A DNA stretch of 64,000 nt, from NCBI GenBank assembly GCA_028283825.1, contig JAPWJW010000004.1, positions 556,150 to 620,149 on the forward strand. Direction: 5' to 3'. Position 1 is the first letter of the stretch, and each line of letters opens with the position of its first letter. A program made the position numbers and the translations under genes. The stretch comes from Azospirillaceae bacterium (GTDB lineage: Bacteria > Pseudomonadota > Alphaproteobacteria > Azospirillales > Azospirillaceae). The notes under the pieces are model-generated. The model searched no databases and was not told the DNA's origin. It saw only the letters and a list, made by a program, of their open reading frames with translations. Shown here piece by piece: positions 20,138 through 29,571 of this stretch.

Positions 20138-20935
20138 TCACGGCCCAATCGGACGTTCGCCGTGCACGTCGAGCCAAGCAACGATTCCATCGATCACCTT
20201 GATTTCGATTCCGTAATAACCGTGGGGCGTCAGCGACCCGCAGTCGTCGCGGGATCGCTGTTCCCCGCCATTGACGGTCAGCACGCGCACGTCGGGCGTG
20301 TTGGACAGCGCGGTGGCGATGCGGGGCGCGTCCTCCGGCGGGGCTACCCGGCAGCGGTCGTCGCGGTTGGCGACCACCAGGGCGGGGATGCGGACGGCGG
20401 CGGGGTCGGCATCGAACACCGTCTCATGGCTGCCGCCCAGGCGGCTGACGGATTCGGTCAACACCACGCCCGCCAGGCCATCGACGTGGGCGGCCCCATT
20501 CATCGCGGCGATGGAACCCTGGCTGGTGCCGACCAGGAAGACCGGTGCCGAGGATTGGGCATGCGCGAAGGACGCCAAGCTCGCGACCCAGGTGGCGAAG
20601 GCGGTCGTGCTGCGCGCACCCCGCAGGTTGTCGCCGCCCGGCGCGTCGGGAATCAACACGGCATAGCCATGGGCCAGCCACAGGTCGCGGGTGCGGATCA
20701 GGAAGTTGTCGGGATGCCGCAGGCTGCCATCCGCCTGGATGCCGATGTCACCGTCCCCGCCCGTCAGCATGACCAGCACGCCGCGCGGCCGGCCCGGCGG
20801 CGCGGCATAGAGGGCGGGAACCGGGCCGGTGGCGGCGGGCAGGTCCACCACCCGCGCGGTTTGCGCCCCCGCTGGCGTTGCCGCCAGCAGTGCAAGGGCG
20901 GCGACTTTAATCCGGGTAGGCCATGAACTGTTCAT
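20138..20935 (-). CDS. Exported alpha/beta hydrolase
   Basis: This 265-residue protein has a signal peptide (VAALALLAATPAGAQ) and an alpha/beta-hydrolase fold. PRGVLVMLTGGDGDIG probably forms the oxyanion region, VFLVGTSQGSIAAMNGA holds the nucleophile Ser in GTSQG, and a late Asp and His (NRDDRC, LTPHGYYGIE) could complete the triad. The start at the ATG at 20935 follows GAGGG and overlaps the end of the upstream serine hydrolase gene by 29 bp, so the two are probably co-translated. The substrate cannot be told. Confidence 0.75.
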   Translation of the reverse strand: MNSSWPTRIKVAALALLAATPAGAQTARVVDLPAATGPVPALYAAPPGRPRGVLVMLTGGDGDIGIQADGSLRHPDNFLIRTRDLWLAHGYAVLIPDAPGGDNLRGARSTTAFATWVASLASFAHAQSSAPVFLVGTSQGSIAAMNGAAHVDGLAGVVLTESVSRLGGSHETVFDADPAAVRIPALVVANRDDRCRVAPPEDAPRIATALSNTPDVRVLTVNGGEQRSRDDCGSLTPHGYYGIEIKVIDGIVAWLDVHGERPIGP

Positions 20936-22283
20936 ACTTGCCCTCGCTGGCCCGCGCCACCACGCGCAGGGACTTCTGGCCAAAGGCGGCCAGGTAGATT
21001 TCCTCCGTGAAGCCGCCGCGCAGCCGGCGGCTCAGCGGCTTCAGGGCTGTCAGCGGACCCAGGGGGCCCAGGCTGGCGGCGTAATCGGCGACCACGGCCG
21101 GGGTGAAGTAGGCGGCCCCGTCCGGCGTCAGGTGACCGGCGTCGGCGTGGCCTTTGGCCAGCCCCGCCAGGAAAGTGCTGGCCGCCGCCGTCTCCACCGC
21201 CGTGGGCTGGGTCGACAGCGGCATCAGGGCGGTGATCTTCTGGGCGATGCTGGCGGGGTCGCCGTAGTCGCTGTTGACCAGCACCACCACGGCGGCCCCC
21301 AGGTCCGGCCACACGCGGTTTTCCGCCAGGAAGCCTGAGACCTCGCCGCCATGGCGCACCATGCGGAAGGACCCGTCCGGCGTGACGGTCAGGCCCAGGC
21401 CGTAGCGCGCGTCCTGGCCGTTGTTCAGGCGCACGCTGGTCTGCATGGTCCGCCAGCTTTCCGGCTTCAGCAGCCGGCCCTCCATCATGGCGATGTCCCA
21501 GCGCGCCAGATCCTGCGGCGTCAGGGCCAGTTGTGCGGCCCCCATCAGCCAGCCCGGCGCCTCCTTCGGGGCCGGGCGCGGTTGGCCCAGGGCATAGCGG
21601 GTATAGCCGGCGGCATCATGGGGTCCCAGCGGGCTGGCATCGATGTCGGCGGCATCCAGGCCCAAGGGCTTCAGCACCCGGCTTGTCAGGAAGGTGAAGA
21701 AGGGCTGGCCCGCGGTCTTCTCCACGATGCGGGCGGCGATGGTGAAGCCGGTGTTGGAATACTGCCAGGCCTCACCCGGCTGGAAGTCCAGCGGCACGCG
21801 GGCCCAGCGGTCGAAGATGCCGTCGGCCGTGATGGGCTTTTCCATGAAGGCGGGGACGTAATCCTGCGGCCAGAAATCACGGTACCCCGCCGTGTGGCTC
21901 AGGATCTGGCGCACCGTGATGCGATCGCCGTCCGTCAGGTCCGGGATCCATTTGCCCACCGTGTCGTCCAGCGACAGTTTTCCTTCCTCGGCCAGCAGCA
22001 GGATGGCCGCCACCGTGAACTGCTTGGACACCGACCCGATGGCGAAGCGCTGCGCCGTCGTGGCCGCCACGTCCGGATCGCGCCGCGCCTGGCCGTAGGC
22101 ATGGGCGTAGACCACCCTGCCGTCGCGCACCACGGCGATGGACGCCGCCGGCGTGCCGCTGGCCGCCAGCGCCTCCGTCACCGCCGTATCCACCTTGGCG
22201 GCCAGATCGGGGGACAGGCCGGGATCGGCCAGGGCGGAACAGGGGGCGATCAGGATCAGGGCTGCGGCGAGCAAGGCCCGCAT
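20907..22283 (-). CDS. Serine hydrolase of the beta-lactamase / penicillin-binding-protein-like family
   Basis: This 458-residue protein has a signal peptide (MRALLAAALILIAPCSALA). The class C-like domain shows the SxxK motif in IGSVSKQFT (catalytic Ser and Lys), the YxN motif in WQYSNTGF, and HGGE in the position of the third motif. A C-terminal domain of about 110 residues follows, as in many serine hydrolases that act on peptides or esters rather than beta-lactams. The ATG at 22283 is chosen for the signal peptide. It is coupled to the alpha/beta hydrolase downstream. Confidence 0.85.
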   Translation of the reverse strand: MRALLAAALILIAPCSALADPGLSPDLAAKVDTAVTEALAASGTPAASIAVVRDGRVVYAHAYGQARRDPDVAATTAQRFAIGSVSKQFTVAAILLLAEEGKLSLDDTVGKWIPDLTDGDRITVRQILSHTAGYRDFWPQDYVPAFMEKPITADGIFDRWARVPLDFQPGEAWQYSNTGFTIAARIVEKTAGQPFFTFLTSRVLKPLGLDAADIDASPLGPHDAAGYTRYALGQPRPAPKEAPGWLMGAAQLALTPQDLARWDIAMMEGRLLKPESWRTMQTSVRLNNGQDARYGLGLTVTPDGSFRMVRHGGEVSGFLAENRVWPDLGAAVVVLVNSDYGDPASIAQKITALMPLSTQPTAVETAAASTFLAGLAKGHADAGHLTPDGAAYFTPAVVADYAASLGPLGPLTALKPLSRRLRGGFTEEIYLAAFGQKSLRVVARASEGKYEQFMAYPD

Positions 22284-22390
22284 GGGACGGTCTCCGGTAT
22301 CGGTGCGCTGGCGCCGATTTGACGGGAGGTTGCAGGGGCAGGGCAAGCGTTTGTTCGTGGCCAGCCGATCCTGATGGTCTTGAACGGATT

Positions 22391-24298
22391 TCAGCGGCCC
22401 ACCGGAAATGCCGCCAGGGACAGCAACGGCTGCCATCGTGTCCGCTGATCGGTGATGCGCAAGCTGGTCGCCAACGCATCATGGAGATCCGCCGCCTTGA
22501 TCTGCGCTTTAGCGATATCCGCCAGCAGTGAATTTCGCTTGGCGACGATGTTGGCGTTGCTTTCGCCCTCCAAGCCGCTTTCCACCTCTAATGCCTGTGC
22601 GGTGTCTCCCTTGAGCGCCAGGTCGCGGGCAATGCCGACCAGCGTGTCGGCGTGTGCGCCGGCCACGGCTGCCGGCATCATTTTCTGTGCGGTTGCCAAT
22701 GCCTTGGCCACCTCATCCTGGGTGGGAGGTGTTTTCGCGTTGTCGAACATCATGGTCGTCACGGCCAGGGCGGCCATGGGGCTGGGCGGTGCGGTCATTG
22801 GCCCCTGGGCATTGGCAGCGGCCACCGCTCCGGCCACGTCCCCCATGTCCGCCTGCAGCACGATGGTTTTATACGGGTCGAGACGGCGGGTAGGGGTTTG
22901 TGGCACGGCCTGTAATTCGGCCAGTGCTGTTTTCGCTTCGGTCTGGTATCCGGCCATGACCAGTTCCCGTGTCAGGGCGTAGAGATGGCCGAGCGCGCCA
23001 TCCGGTCCATCCATGTCCGCCTTCAGGGCGTCGATGGCGACGGCCGTCATGCGGGCCACACCCGGCGCGTCCTGCCTGTCAATCGCGCTGCGGGTAATGC
23101 TGACATAGAATTGCAGCCGGTTCTCCAGCTCGATGGTTTGGATCACGCTCAGCGCATCGTCATATTCCCCCAGGGACGCCATCCGGCCGGATAGGCGTGA
23201 AAACAGGCTGAAGCGGTCCGCAGAACGAAGTATCGCGGGCCCCGGGCCGGGGCTTTGCGCCAGTGATGCCAGACTGAAAGCCTGTTTGATCAGTGCGAGG
23301 GCACCGATGTGGTCGTCCAGTTTCACCAGTAGATCCGACGCGTCCAGCAGCTCCCCGATATCGGCAGGATCGGGCGTCGGCACGAGGGCGTGTGCCAAGG
23401 GCTTGTTATCGGTGGCAAGGCCACGGACCAAGACACCCAAGACGGCGTTTTCCTGGATCTTGCTGATCGCGGTCGCCGCAACGAAATTCCGCGCCGCTTT
23501 GGCGCCGATACAATGGGCGGCCGCGCCGGCCGTAGCCTCAATCAGGTCAAACCTGATTGAGGGATCCGCGGTGTTGAGGGCTGTCCGGGTGGTCTCCACG
23601 GCCTGGGTTGCCACCTTGCGGCCCAGCGCCGTGTTCCGCTGCCGCATGGGTGTTGCATCACACAATGCGACGGCCACGTTGGCCAAAATTTCGACCCTGC
23701 TCAGGTCCGGCTGCGGCTTGGCCTGCAACCGAAGGGCATCGTCCGCCGCGCCGGTTTCGGCCAAGGCCTTGGCGATGCGGGGCAATGCGTGTGCCATATC
23801 GAGCGTCAGGCCCAAATATGCAGTGGGGGCAAGGGTGGGGATAGTGATGCCTTTTGCCACTTGCAGGGCGGCGGCCTTATCACCGGCATGGGCGAGGGCG
23901 GTGGCGAGACGCGCCTGGGCCATGGTCGCGGCGGGTGGTGGCGCATCCACCATGGCCACGGCGCGCCCAGCCGTGGGATCACCGGCAAGGACCAGCGTTT
24001 CGATGAGGCTTTCCCGGGTATAAGCTTCCGGCTGGGTCGCCGGGTTTTGTAGGAGGAGGGCGGCGGCGTTTGCGACTTCTCTGGCTTTCCCGGGGTTTCC
24101 GGCCTTCAGCAGCGTTCGGGCGAGGTCCGCCAACGCCATCACTTCCATCGTCCCGGTGGCTCCGGTGCCGGCTGGTGCCAAAGCCGTGCTGACAATGTCA
24201 TTCACATCCTGGCTGTTCCAGGAGGCGGCGGCGGCAGGCAAGGTGCCGCTGAGGGCCAGCATCAACAGGGCGCGGACGACGATGACGGCTTTGGGCAA
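22391..24298 (-). CDS. Exported protein of unknown function with helical repeats
   Basis: This 635-residue protein is not assigned to a family. It begins at a TTG at 24298, supported by AGGA 8 nt upstream, with a signal peptide (VIVVRALLMLALSGTLPAAAA). The rest is Ala/Leu-rich with recurring paired helices (LADLARTLLKAGNPGKAREVANAAALLL, LVRGLATDN, LIKQAFSLASLAQS), which looks like a degenerate TPR or HEAT-type solenoid throughout. Such folds usually scaffold protein contacts. It is periplasmic or secreted if the signal peptide is used. Base composition matches its neighbours. Confidence 0.65.
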   Translation of the reverse strand: MPKAVIVVRALLMLALSGTLPAAAASWNSQDVNDIVSTALAPAGTGATGTMEVMALADLARTLLKAGNPGKAREVANAAALLLQNPATQPEAYTRESLIETLVLAGDPTAGRAVAMVDAPPPAATMAQARLATALAHAGDKAAALQVAKGITIPTLAPTAYLGLTLDMAHALPRIAKALAETGAADDALRLQAKPQPDLSRVEILANVAVALCDATPMRQRNTALGRKVATQAVETTRTALNTADPSIRFDLIEATAGAAAHCIGAKAARNFVAATAISKIQENAVLGVLVRGLATDNKPLAHALVPTPDPADIGELLDASDLLVKLDDHIGALALIKQAFSLASLAQSPGPGPAILRSADRFSLFSRLSGRMASLGEYDDALSVIQTIELENRLQFYVSITRSAIDRQDAPGVARMTAVAIDALKADMDGPDGALGHLYALTRELVMAGYQTEAKTALAELQAVPQTPTRRLDPYKTIVLQADMGDVAGAVAAANAQGPMTAPPSPMAALAVTTMMFDNAKTPPTQDEVAKALATAQKMMPAAVAGAHADTLVGIARDLALKGDTAQALEVESGLEGESNANIVAKRNSLLADIAKAQIKAADLHDALATSLRITDQRTRWQPLLSLAAFPVGR

Positions 24299-24385
24299 GG
24301 TCGCTTCCTGATCGCGGTGGCGGCCCCTGGGGTGGGGGCTGTTGGTTGCGACCTATTATGGATAAGTGGCGGCGTGCCGCAACGA

Positions 24386-24426
24386 TCAAGGGGCGGCCCC
24401 CGGGATCACCGGGAACCGCCCCTTGA
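24386..24426. terminator. Strong hairpin downstream of catalase
   Basis: Perfect 11-bp arms TCAAGGGGCGG (24386) and CCGCCCCTTGA (24416) enclose further GC pairing. It lies about 78 bp past the catalase stop on the minus strand. There is no clear U-run, so it may act as a transcript stabiliser or a weak terminator. Confidence 0.55.
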
Positions 24427-24503
24427 CGCATGGCCGGGACGTTCGGGACAGAGACAGGGGGAAACCGCACCCGGCCGCCCGGCCGAAGATCAAAGCTTTC
24501 CCG

Positions 24504-25970
24504 TCAGCTGGCGGTCTGCACGGCCAGGGCACGCAGGGCCTGGGCCACGCCCTCGCCGTAGGCGGGGTCGGCTTTGGTGCAGTTGGCGATGTGGCGTTCC
24601 TGGATGTGCGCCTCGGCCCCGCCCAGGGATCGCGCGGTGTTCTCGAACAGCGCCTTCTGCTGCGACGGGTTCATCAGGCGGAACAGGTTGCCCGGCTGTT
24701 CCCAATGGTCGTCATCCACGCGGTGGTCCCAGTGCCGGGCGTCACCGGCCAGTTCCAGCGGCGGTTCGGCCGTGTCCGGCTGGTCGGGCCAGACGCCGTA
24801 GCTGTTGGGGTAGTAGTGCAGGGTGGCGCCCTGGTTGCCGTCGGTGCGCATGGCGCCGTCGCGGTGATAGCTGTGGACGGGGCACTTGGGCGCGTTCACC
24901 GGGATGTGGTTGAAGTTCACGCCCAGGCGGTACCGCTGGGCGTCACCGTAGGAGAATAGGCGCGCCTGCAACATCTTGTCGGGGGAGAAGCCGATGCCCG
25001 GCACCACGTTGGCCGGGGAAAAGGCGGCCTGCTCCACCTCCGCGAACACGTTGGCCGGGTTGCGGTTCAATTCCATCACCCCGACCTCGATCAGGGGATA
25101 GTCGCCATGCGGCCACACCTTGGTGAGGTCGAAGGGGTTGTGCTTGTGCGTCTTGGCCTGCGCCTCCGTCATCACCTGGATGGACAGGGTCCAGCGGGGG
25201 AAGGCCCCGGCGTTGATGCTGGTGAACAGGTCGCGCTGGTGGCTCTCGCGGTCCTTGCCCACCACCGTCTCGGCCTCGGCGTCGGTATAGTTCTCGATGC
25301 CCTGCTGGCAGGTGAAGTGGAACTTCACCCAGTGCCGCTCATTGGCGGCGTTGATCAGGCTGAAGGTATGGCTGCCGAAGCCGTGCATGTGGCGATAGCT
25401 GCGGGGCAGGCCGCGCTCGCTCATGACGATGGTCACCTGGTGCAGCGCCTCGGGCAGCAGGGTCCAGAAGTCCCAGTTGTTGTTGGCGCTGCGCATGCCG
25501 GTGTGCGGGTCGCGCTTCACCGCGTGGTTCAGGTCGGGGAAGCGCAAAGGGTCGCGGAAGAAGAACACCGGCGTGTTGTTGCCGACGACGTCCCAGTTGC
25601 CGTCCTCGGTATAGAATTTCACGGCGAAACCGCGGATGTCGCGCTCCGCGTCGGCGGCCCCGCGCTCACCGGCGACGGTGGAGAAGCGGATGAACATCGG
25701 CGTCTGTTTGCCCACCTCGGCGAAGATCTTGGCCTTGGTGTAGCGGCTGATGTCGCCCGTCACGGTGAAGGTGCCGTGCGCGCCGCTGCCCTTGGCATGC
25801 ATGCGCCGTTCGGGGATCACCTCGCGGTCGAAATGCGCCAGCTTCTCGATCAGCCAGATATCCTGCAACAGGGCGGGGCCGCGCGGGCCGGCGGTCTGGA
25901 TGTTGAGGTTGTCCACCACCGGCGCGCCGGTGGCATGCGTCAGGTGGGACGGTTTGGGGGCGTCGGTCAT
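24504..25970 (-). CDS. Monofunctional heme catalase
   Basis: This 488-residue enzyme has the size of a small-subunit (clade 3) catalase and breaks down hydrogen peroxide in the cytoplasm. The catalytic His is in [14 protein letters not shown] (about residue 60), the Asn in [15 protein letters not shown], and the proximal heme ligand Tyr in [17 protein letters not shown]. The NADPH-binding region FHYTCQQG-like segment reads [11 protein letters not shown]. The ATG at 25970 follows GGAGG and begins [18 protein letters not shown]. It is divergent from a LysR gene 418 bp away, which may regulate it. Confidence 0.93.
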   Translation of the reverse strand: MTDAPKPSHLTHATGAPVVDNLNIQTAGPRGPALLQDIWLIEKLAHFDREVIPERRMHAKGSGAHGTFTVTGDISRYTKAKIFAEVGKQTPMFIRFSTVAGERGAADAERDIRGFAVKFYTEDGNWDVVGNNTPVFFFRDPLRFPDLNHAVKRDPHTGMRSANNNWDFWTLLPEALHQVTIVMSERGLPRSYRHMHGFGSHTFSLINAANERHWVKFHFTCQQGIENYTDAEAETVVGKDRESHQRDLFTSINAGAFPRWTLSIQVMTEAQAKTHKHNPFDLTKVWPHGDYPLIEVGVMELNRNPANVFAEVEQAAFSPANVVPGIGFSPDKMLQARLFSYGDAQRYRLGVNFNHIPVNAPKCPVHSYHRDGAMRTDGNQGATLHYYPNSYGVWPDQPDTAEPPLELAGDARHWDHRVDDDHWEQPGNLFRLMNPSQQKALFENTARSLGGAEAHIQERHIANCTKADPAYGEGVAQALRALAVQTAS

Positions 25971-26223
25971 GGGGGCCTCCGGGCCGGCAGGGAAGGACTG
26001 CCGGGCGGCATGCGGGCCCCCGGCGTTGCTTGCGGATTTGGCCCGCAGGCGCTCCTCATTTTCATTCACAACCGGCCCGGCCTTTGTTGCGGTGGGCGCA
26101 CCGCCCCGGGGTCCCGCGTGCAGGCCGGGTAGCCGCCGCCGGTATTCGGGAAATCGCATCGGCGGGGATGGGAAAGGCCCGGAACTGCAAAATTTAACAA
26201 GGCTTAACGCTGAATCGGCGCCG

Positions 26224-26270
26224 GTCCGGACAATAGTATCCAAATTGGTGTCCGTCCGAACAATCGTATC
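26224..26270. promoter_or_regulatory. Direct repeats in the catalase/lysR intergenic region
   Basis: GTCCGGACAATAGTATC at 26224 and GTCCGAACAATCGTATC at 26254 match at 15 of 17 positions and are spaced 30 bp start to start, about three helical turns. They lie in the otherwise unannotated 418-bp gap between the catalase and the lysR gene, so they are plausible sites for that regulator. No other gene was seen in this gap. Confidence 0.5.
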
Positions 26271-26388
26271 GCCAGTGGGGCGCCTACACTGTTTGCCGAC
26301 GGGTTCATTGATGGGGGCGTTTCCGGCGCCCCCTGCCGAACCCAGACCGGGGCACGAGCCATCGACCTGAACAGATGAGGGACGCAAG

Positions 26389-27345
26389 ATGTCAGACGTA
26401 GCGATGAAATACTTCTACGCGACCGCCATCCACGGGTCGATGCGCGCCGCCAGCCAGAAGATGAACGTGGCGGTATCCTCCGTCAGCCGCCAGATCGCCC
26501 AGCTTGAGGCCGCGATGGGCATGCCCTTGCTGGAAACCGGCCGCCGCTCGGTCAAGCTGACGACGGCGGGGCAGATGGTGTTCGACTATTACCAGGCGCA
26601 GATGGCGGACCGCGAGGCCTTCGCCGCCCGGCTGGAGGCCCTGCGCGGCATGCGCATGGGCACGGTGGAACTGGCGGTGGCGGAGGGGTGCACCACCCAG
26701 GCCGTGCAAGGGGTGCTGGACACCTTCCAGAACCGCTACCCCGGTGTGGAACTGTCCATCCACGCCGTCTCCACCGCCGAGATGGTGCGCATGATCGTGG
26801 ATGACGAGGTGCACATCGGTCTGGGTGTCCGCGTGCCGTCCGACCCCAAGGTGCGGGTCCGCACCTCCACCCGCCAGCCGCTGATGGTCATCTGCCGGCC
26901 CGACCATGCCCTGGCCAAGCGTGGGGCCGTCACCCTGCAGGACCTGGCCGGCCACGATTTGTGCCTGCCCACCCGCGACAGCCGCATCCGCCAGATGCTG
27001 TCATCGGCGGAGATGCGCCATCAGGTCTGGCTGCGCGCTACCGTCACCACCAATTCCATCCACACCATGCGCGACCTGGTCCTGTCGGGCCGCGCCGCCG
27101 CCATCCTGCCGCGTGTGGGCGTGCTGGCGGATCTGGAGGACGGCACGCTGGTGGCGACACCGCTGTGCGATGTGGAGGCCGACACCGCCACCCTGGACCT
27201 GGTCACCCGCCTGGGCCGCCAGTTGCCGCACGCCGCGACGCTGGCCCTGTCCATGCTGGAACAGCAGACGCACCGCTGGTGTCAGCAGCAGAACGCCCGG
27301 CCGGAACGACGGACGGCACCGGCCCTGATGGAAGCGGTGGCTTAA
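26389..27345 (+). CDS. LysR-family transcriptional regulator
   Basis: This 318-residue protein has its helix-turn-helix at residues about 8-40 ([32 protein letters not shown]), then a substrate-binding domain starting near [10 protein letters not shown]. It lacks the spaced redox Cys pair expected in OxyR, so despite its position opposite a catalase gene it is not a standard OxyR. Proteins with this N terminus often control metabolic genes. The start at the ATG at 26389 gives the normal family length. Confidence 0.87.
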   Translation: MSDVAMKYFYATAIHGSMRAASQKMNVAVSSVSRQIAQLEAAMGMPLLETGRRSVKLTTAGQMVFDYYQAQMADREAFAARLEALRGMRMGTVELAVAEGCTTQAVQGVLDTFQNRYPGVELSIHAVSTAEMVRMIVDDEVHIGLGVRVPSDPKVRVRTSTRQPLMVICRPDHALAKRGAVTLQDLAGHDLCLPTRDSRIRQMLSSAEMRHQVWLRATVTTNSIHTMRDLVLSGRAAAILPRVGVLADLEDGTLVATPLCDVEADTATLDLVTRLGRQLPHAATLALSMLEQQTHRWCQQQNARPERRTAPALMEAVA

Positions 27346-27366
27346 AGACGACGGTGTGGATCAGAT

Positions 27367-27732
27367 CTATGCCCGCGCGCGGCGGATCCGCACCGACACG
27401 CCGTCAATGATGGCCGGCACCGGGGCCGACGGCTTGTCCACCTGCACCGTGACGGCCTCGACGCGGGGAAACTCCGTCAGCAGGGTGCCGGCCACCGCCT
27501 CCGCCACCGCTTCGATGGTCATGAAGCGGCGGGCGGTGGCCACGCGGGTGGTGGCGGCCGTCAGCTTGGCGTAGCAGACGCTCAAATCCCAGTCGTCGGC
27601 CTTGCCCGCGATCGACAGGTCCAACTCGCAATCCAGCGAGATGAAGAAGCGCTGGCCCAGCTTGGCCTCCTCCACCATCACGCCGTGGTGGGCGTAGATG
27701 GCGATGCGGTGGACCAGGATGTGATCGCTCAT
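27367..27732 (-). CDS. folB: Dihydroneopterin aldolase
   Basis: This 121-residue FolB-type protein makes 6-hydroxymethyl-dihydropterin in folate synthesis. The N-terminal IAIYAHHGVMVEEAKLGQRF carries the conserved Gly and the Glu that binds the pterin. VCYAKLTAA matches the family's conserved Tyr region, and MTIEAVAEAVAG and VTVQVDKPSAPVP match the later motifs, the last holding the catalytic Lys. No other folate genes lie nearby. It is convergent with the lysR gene. Confidence 0.88.
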   Translation of the reverse strand: MSDHILVHRIAIYAHHGVMVEEAKLGQRFFISLDCELDLSIAGKADDWDLSVCYAKLTAATTRVATARRFMTIEAVAEAVAGTLLTEFPRVEAVTVQVDKPSAPVPAIIDGVSVRIRRARA

Positions 27733-27965
27733 GGGAAGGCTACCTTGGGATAAGGCCGGGACGGGGCGTCCGTTCCAGGCTGCCCGTTTTGTGGGTCGCC
27801 GTCACGGGTTCCGGTGTTTCAAGGCACGGTTGGGCAATCTCCTTCGGTGCCTTTGCCCGTATGCCCCTGTGGCTTTAATGTGGGTGGGGCGATTGGCCGT
27901 TGCCTGGATTGCGGCCCGGACGCAGGGTTGCCGCCTGCCTCATGATCCTTCGTGCCAGCGGACCG

Positions 27966-29102
27966 ATGCCCATGCCTGCCCCCGCCCTCGGCCCTGTCAG
28001 CGGTTCCACCAGCGGCAACCTCGCCGCCCACCGCCAGCGCCTGCGCCAGGCTTGTGCGATTGTCTTTCCCGGCTTCCGCGTCCTGACCCCGGCGGAAGAG
28101 TTCCGGGCCGTGGCGGCGTGGTGCGATGCCAACGGCGTGGCCCATGACCAGTATGGCGAGGGCGACCTGCTGGCGGCGTTCGAGGGCACGGTGGCGGGCC
28201 TGCTGGGGAAGGAGGCGGCGGCCTTCATGCCCAGCGGCGTGATGGCCCAACTGATCGCCCTGCGCCTGTGGACGGAGGTCAGCGGCGTGCCCCGCTTCGG
28301 CATGCCCCACACCTCCCACCTCGCCCTGAATGAGGAGGAGGCTTACCAGGCCCTGTTCAATTTCCACGGCGTGCCGGTGGGCGACCGGCACCGGCCCATC
28401 CTGGCCCGCGACCTGGCGGCGGTGGCCCAGCCCCTGGCCTGCCTGCTGGTGGAACTGCCCCTGCGGGAAATCGGCGGCCAATTGCCGCGGTGGGATGAGT
28501 TGCAGGCCCTGAAGAACCTGGCGCGGTCACGCCAGCTGCCGCTGCACATGGACGGCGCCCGCCTATGGGAAAGCCGCGCCTTCTACGGGCGCCCCTACGC
28601 CCAGATCGCGGCCGGCTTCTCCTCCGTCTACGTCTCGGTCTACAAGGGCATCGGCGGCATCGCTGGTGCCGTGCTGGCGGCCGATGCCGATTTCATCGCC
28701 AACGCCCGGCTGTGGCAGCGGCGCCTGGGTGGCACCCTGGTGCGGCAAAGCCCCATGGTCGCCACTGCCGCCATGCGTTTCCAGGCGCGGCTGGGCCAGC
28801 TGGAGGCCTGTTATCGCCGCGCCGTGGATCTGGCGGCCGGCCTTTCGCGCATTCCCGGCATCCGCATCAATCCGGCCGTGCCGCAGACCAACATGCTGCA
28901 TGTCTTCTTCGACCGGCCGGCGGAGAGGGTGGCCGAAACCCGCGACGCCATCGCCGCCGATGAGGGCCGGTGGGTGGTGGGCGACGTGCGCGCGACCGGC
29001 GTGCCGGGGTGGAGCGTGACGGAGCTTTACGTCGGCGACACGCTGCTGGACCATGACAACGACGACGTGCTGCCCTATTTCGCCCGCCTGATGGGCTTGT
29101 GA
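27966..29102 (+). CDS. PLP-dependent beta-eliminating lyase, threonine-aldolase-like
   Basis: This protein of about 378 residues has the fold of aromatic amino acid beta-eliminating lyases and threonine aldolases. QYGEGDLLAAFEGTVAGLLGKEAAAFMPSGVMAQ is the N-terminal glycine-rich part, LPLHMDGARLWES contains the PLP-binding Asp and the conserved Arg, and SVYVSVYKGIGGIAGAVL holds the Lys that forms the Schiff base. The region is a little divergent from true low-specificity threonine aldolases, so the substrate is uncertain. ATGs at 27942, 27966 and 27972 are all possible starts. Confidence 0.75.
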   Translation: MPMPAPALGPVSGSTSGNLAAHRQRLRQACAIVFPGFRVLTPAEEFRAVAAWCDANGVAHDQYGEGDLLAAFEGTVAGLLGKEAAAFMPSGVMAQLIALRLWTEVSGVPRFGMPHTSHLALNEEEAYQALFNFHGVPVGDRHRPILARDLAAVAQPLACLLVELPLREIGGQLPRWDELQALKNLARSRQLPLHMDGARLWESRAFYGRPYAQIAAGFSSVYVSVYKGIGGIAGAVLAADADFIANARLWQRRLGGTLVRQSPMVATAAMRFQARLGQLEACYRRAVDLAAGLSRIPGIRINPAVPQTNMLHVFFDRPAERVAETRDAIAADEGRWVVGDVRATGVPGWSVTELYVGDTLLDHDNDDVLPYFARLMGL

Positions 29103-29171
29103 GGTGGCGGGCCGCTTTGCCTTTCGGCCCGGGTGGCTATATATGCGGGCAGGGTTCGTCCGCCGAACGCT

Positions 29172-29236
29172 GCCGGCGGATGCCGGTGTCCGGCGATTGA
29201 GGGGACATTTGATCGGTCACGGGTCAAATGCCGCGC
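29172..29236. repeat. Intergenic palindromic repeat, copy 2
   Basis: The unit starts GCCGGCGGATGCCGG and continues like the copy at 10015-10078. Its hairpin arms are CATTTGATC and GGTCAAATG, which still pair through a G-U change. It lies between the PLP lyase and a small membrane protein gene. Confidence 0.65.
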
Positions 29237-29252
29237 TTATGAAAAGGCCCAT

Positions 29253-29567
29253 GTGGTGAAGGCAATTCACAAGATTTTCAGGGATCCGAATAAGTTTCGG
29301 CGGCGCGCCGGCCTGACGGCCCTGGTGTTCGCCCTGGGCGCGCCGGTTGCCGGCTACAATTTCGGGATTATCGTTGGCGGCATGTTGACGGTCCTGGCCT
29401 TCCTGGTCACCCTGCTGATCGTCGTTTTCGACATGTGCTCGTCCTCGAAAAGCTGTTCCTGCCCCGTTTGCAGCTATCGGACGGTGCGGGAAACGGGCCT
29501 TTGGATGAAACCGCCGCCGGAGGAACACTGCACCGGTTTGCGTGCCCGCCTGTTCGGGATGACGTAG
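29253..29567 (+). CDS. Small membrane protein of unknown function
   Basis: This protein of about 104 residues starts at a GTG at 29253 (or 29256) with AAAAGG upstream. A basic N terminus (FRDPNKFRRRAG) is followed by two hydrophobic helices, LTALVFALGAPVAGYNFG and IIVGGMLTVLAFLVTLLIVVF. A Cys-rich tail follows (CSSSKSCSCPVCSYR) that could bind metal. The frame is open further upstream, but that part translates the palindromic repeat and is unlikely to be coding. No family recognised. Confidence 0.5.
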   Translation: MVKAIHKIFRDPNKFRRRAGLTALVFALGAPVAGYNFGIIVGGMLTVLAFLVTLLIVVFDMCSSSKSCSCPVCSYRTVRETGLWMKPPPEEHCTGLRARLFGMT

Positions 29568-29571
29568 GGGC

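Noticed and set aside
26389..27345. Calling the catalase-linked LysR protein OxyR
   Set aside because: The spaced redox cysteines of OxyR are not present and the N terminus matches a different LysR group.
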